From an uncultured delta proteobacterium (lineage in GTDB: Bacteria > Myxococcota_A > Polyangia > Polyangiales > Ga0077539), in NCBI GenBank assembly GCA_903860995.1, contig CAIOSS010001102.1:1-15581 (forward strand): a DNA stretch of 15,581 nucleotides, read 5' to 3'. Shown piece after piece: positions 13,347-15,581 of the stretch. Under the pieces are notes generated by a model that was not told the DNA's origin, did not search any database, and was given only the letters and a program-made list of their open reading frames with translations. Position numbers and translations under genes: made by a program. Positions within the stretch are counted from its first letter, which is position 1. Every line of letters begins with the position of its first letter.

Positions 13347-15560
13347 GTGGCCAGCAGCGACACCTGCCCCGCGACGGAGCACTGCAACGGCGCCACCAAC
13401 AGCTGCGAGCCCGGCTGCCGCAGCGACGAGGGCTGCGCGCCCAGCGGCGGGCCCACCGACGGCGGCGCCGCCCCGCAGAACCGCTGCGACACCGTCAACC
13501 ACACCTGCGTGCAGTGCGTCGTCAACGAGCACTGCCCCTCGGGCACCCTCTGCGTCGGCAGCGTCTGCGTGATGGGCTGCACCGCCGAGCGCGCCTGCCC
13601 GTCGGGGCAGACCTGCTGCACCGGCGCCTGCGTCGACGCGCAGAGCAACCTCGCCAACTGCGGCACCTGCGGCACCCGATGCATGGTCTCCAACGCCATG
13701 GCGCTCTGCCTCAACGGCACCTGCGGCGTCGGCGCCTGCAACGCCCCCTTCGGCGACTGCGACCGCAGCGGCGCCAACGGCTGCGAGGTCAACACCCAGA
13801 CCGACCTCGCCCACTGCGGCGCCTGCGGCAACGCGTGCCCCGCCCGCGCCAACGCCACGAGCACCTGCGCCGCGGGCGCCTGCGGGTTCACCTGCAACGC
13901 CGGCTTCGCCGACTGCAACATGGACCCCGACGACGGCTGCGAGACCAGCACCGCCACCAGCACCGCGAGCTGCGGGCGCTGCGGCGCGACGTGCAACCCG
14001 CCCAACGGCGTCGCGGCCTGCGTGGCGGGCGTGTGCACCGTCGGCTCGTGCGCCGACGGCTTCGGCGACTGCAACAGCAACCCCACGGACGGCTGCGAGA
14101 CCAACGTCCGCACCAGCACCACCCACTGCGGCCGCTGCATGAACGAGTGCCCCGCGCAGCCCAACGCCTTCCCGGGCTGCGTCGCCGGGGCCTGCGTGAT
14201 CTCCTGCCAGGCGGGCTTCGCCGACTGCAACGACGTCGGCGCTGACGGCTGCGAGACCAACACCCGCACCAGCACCATCCACTGCGGCGCCTGCGGCCGG
14301 GAGTGCACCGCCGCGGGCGGCACCGCGAGCTGCCAGTCGTCGGTCTGCCGCGTGGCGGGCTGCGACGCGGGCCGCGGCGACTGCGACGGCATGACGGCCA
14401 ACGGCTGCGAGGTCGACGTCGCCACGGCCGTCCGCCACTGCGGCGGCTGCGGCATGGCGTGCGCTGCCCGGGCCAACGCGAGCTCCACCTGCGCGGCGGG
14501 CGCCTGCGGCCTCGCCTGCAACGCGGGCTTCGGCGACTGCGACCGCGCCCTCGACAACGGCTGCGAGGTCGCCACCACCAGCGCCGTCGCCCACTGCGGC
14601 GCGTGCGGGCGGATGTGCGGCCTCCCCAACGCGGTCGCGGGCTGCGCGGCGAGCGCGTGCACCGTCGCGACCTGCAACGCGGGCTTCGGCGACTGCGACA
14701 ACGCGCCCGCCAACGGCTGCGAGGTCGACGTGCGCAGCAGCGCCGTGCACTGCGGCACCTGCGGCCGCGCGTGCACCTTCGCCAACGCGGCGGGGGTCTG
14801 CCGCGATGGGGCGTGCTCCATGGGCACCTGCAACGCGGGCTTCTCGGACTGCGACTACAACCCCGCCAACGGCTGCGAGACCGCCGGGGCGTGCGTGTAC
14901 GCCAGCTGCAACGCCATCCCGCGCGCCGCGCCGACGGGCGTGTACACGCTCAACGCGGGCGGCATCAACTGGAGCGCCTACTGCGACATGACCAGCGACG
15001 GCGGCGGCTGGACCCTGGTGATGAAGGTCCCCGGGCGCGACCCGGGCTTCGTCTACACCAGCGCCATCTGGACCAACTCCACGCCCCTCAACGAGGGCTC
15101 GACGGACCTGTCGACGACGCCGGCGAAGTTCCGCGGCTTCTTCTCGCTGCCCTTCCAGCAGCTGCGCCTCGGGATGGTCGACGGCTCGCCGCGCTACCTC
15201 GTCGTGCCCGTCTCGGGCACCAACGTGGGCCCGCTCAACGCGATCTTCGCGGGGCCCGCGCGCGCCACCAGCATGGGGCGCAACGCCTGGCGCACGCTCG
15301 TCGGGTCGCCCTCGCTGCAGCCCTTCTGCAACGCCGAGGGCTTCAACATGGTGAGCGGCGGGGACTACCAGGCCGTGCGCCTCGGCGTCCTGACCAACCA
15401 GGAGAACGACTGCGACTCCGCCGACTCGCGCCTCGGCTTCGGCGGCCAGTACAACCGCTGCGGCGTCGGGGCCGACGTCTCCAGCGGCAACGTCTCGACC
15501 TGCGGCGGCGACGACGGCGACCGCAACAACGCCTTCTTCGGCTACATCTTCGTGCGCTGA
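13347..15560 (+). CDS. Cysteine-rich repeat protein with C-terminal fibrinogen-like (YCDxxxxGGGW) domain
   Basis: The frame is open from the TGA at 13314; the first usable start is GTG 13347, giving 737 residues, but this start lies inside a Cys module and has no signal peptide, so the product probably belongs with the lipoprotein N-terminus at 13002. Residues 1-130 are Cys-rich modules. Residues 131 to about 511 are seven exact 52-residue repeats plus part of an eighth, each with eight Cys and cores like AGFGDCD, NGCEV and HCGACGR. Residues about 520-737 form a fibrinogen-like domain: SCNAIPRAAPTGVYTL, then YCDMTSDGGGWTLVMK, and a C-terminal part with paired Cys and GGQYNRCG. Such domains in animals bind sugars or acetyl groups. 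A surface adhesion or recognition role is plausible, with the disulfide-rich repeats as a rigid stalk; this is inference. Confidence 0.85.
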   Translation: MASSDTCPATEHCNGATNSCEPGCRSDEGCAPSGGPTDGGAAPQNRCDTVNHTCVQCVVNEHCPSGTLCVGSVCVMGCTAERACPSGQTCCTGACVDAQSNLANCGTCGTRCMVSNAMALCLNGTCGVGACNAPFGDCDRSGANGCEVNTQTDLAHCGACGNACPARANATSTCAAGACGFTCNAGFADCNMDPDDGCETSTATSTASCGRCGATCNPPNGVAACVAGVCTVGSCADGFGDCNSNPTDGCETNVRTSTTHCGRCMNECPAQPNAFPGCVAGACVISCQAGFADCNDVGADGCETNTRTSTIHCGACGRECTAAGGTASCQSSVCRVAGCDAGRGDCDGMTANGCEVDVATAVRHCGGCGMACAARANASSTCAAGACGLACNAGFGDCDRALDNGCEVATTSAVAHCGACGRMCGLPNAVAGCAASACTVATCNAGFGDCDNAPANGCEVDVRSSAVHCGTCGRACTFANAAGVCRDGACSMGTCNAGFSDCDYNPANGCETAGACVYASCNAIPRAAPTGVYTLNAGGINWSAYCDMTSDGGGWTLVMKVPGRDPGFVYTSAIWTNSTPLNEGSTDLSTTPAKFRGFFSLPFQQLRLGMVDGSPRYLVVPVSGTNVGPLNAIFAGPARATSMGRNAWRTLVGSPSLQPFCNAEGFNMVSGGDYQAVRLGVLTNQENDCDSADSRLGFGGQYNRCGVGADVSSGNVSTCGGDDGDRNNAFFGYIFVR
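13737..14885 (+). repeat. Tandem array of 156-bp (52-residue) Cys-rich units
   Basis: Units start at the TGC codons at 13737, 13893, 14049, 14205, 14361, 14517 and 14673, each exactly 156 bp long, with a partial eighth from 14829. Each unit has Cys near positions 1, 8, 16, 27, 30, 34, 43/44 and 48/49. Length is kept exactly although internal residues vary; units where the seventh and eighth Cys shift by one compensate before the next unit. Confidence 0.9.
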
Positions 15561-15581
15561 CGCGCGCGCCCGCATCGCAAG

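Noticed and set aside
12987..15575. Long minus-strand open frame opposite the lipoprotein gene, with repeats in its translation
   Set aside because: Its Ala/Val-rich repeats mirror the 156-bp array on the plus strand; the plus strand has signal peptide, Cys motifs and a fibrinogen-like domain.

Overview
The window is very GC-rich, with G or C at nearly all third codon positions. It carries a bacterial serine/threonine kinase with an N-terminal zinc-ribbon-like motif and long cysteine-rich lipoproteins with Asp/Pro-rich linkers. This combination points to a myxobacterium (Myxococcota, perhaps a Sandaracinus/Polyangiales-type genome). The taxonomic call is inference from style only; no rRNA or marker gene is present.

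Layout. Bases 2-1476 (+) hold the 3' part of a secreted PI-PLC X-domain protein, followed at a 4-bp overlap by a probable outer-membrane beta-barrel protein with an apparent CTG start. Convergent to them, bases 9764 to about 1450 (-) hold a tight six-gene operon. In order of transcription it encodes inositol-3-phosphate synthase, a Gfo/Idh/MocA oxidoreductase, a CDP-alcohol phosphatidyltransferase fused to a GtrA domain, a class III aminotransferase, an Aur1-like PAP2 protein and an MMPL/RND transporter. The first junction has a 9-nt gap and the next four are 4-bp ATGA or GTGA overlaps, so the genes are probably translationally coupled. After a 335-bp gap come a soluble serine/threonine kinase and, upstream of it, a HAD phosphatase (both -). 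Bases 12746-12956 hold a perfect 67-bp inverted repeat bracketed by 16-bp direct repeats. From 13002 to the end (+) lies a cysteine-rich lipoprotein gene with a C-terminal fibrinogen-like domain. An in-frame TGA at a position where a homologous internal module has Cys splits it into two reading frames.

How the genes may work together. The operon looks like a lipid-headgroup pathway. Ino1 makes inositol phosphate from glucose-6-phosphate. The CDP-alcohol transferase could attach it to a diacylglycerol backbone, and the Aur1-like protein could move phosphoinositol to ceramide, as in the inositol-lipid cluster known from Bacteroides. The extra oxidoreductase and aminotransferase suggest that the inositol ring, or a derivative, is oxidised and aminated to an aminocyclitol. 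The GtrA domain and the RND pump suggest flipping and export of the product. The neighbouring PI-PLC-like protein could act on such a lipid. This amino-inositol lipid pathway is the most interesting hypothesis in the window; the chemistry is inferred from families and synteny, not shown.
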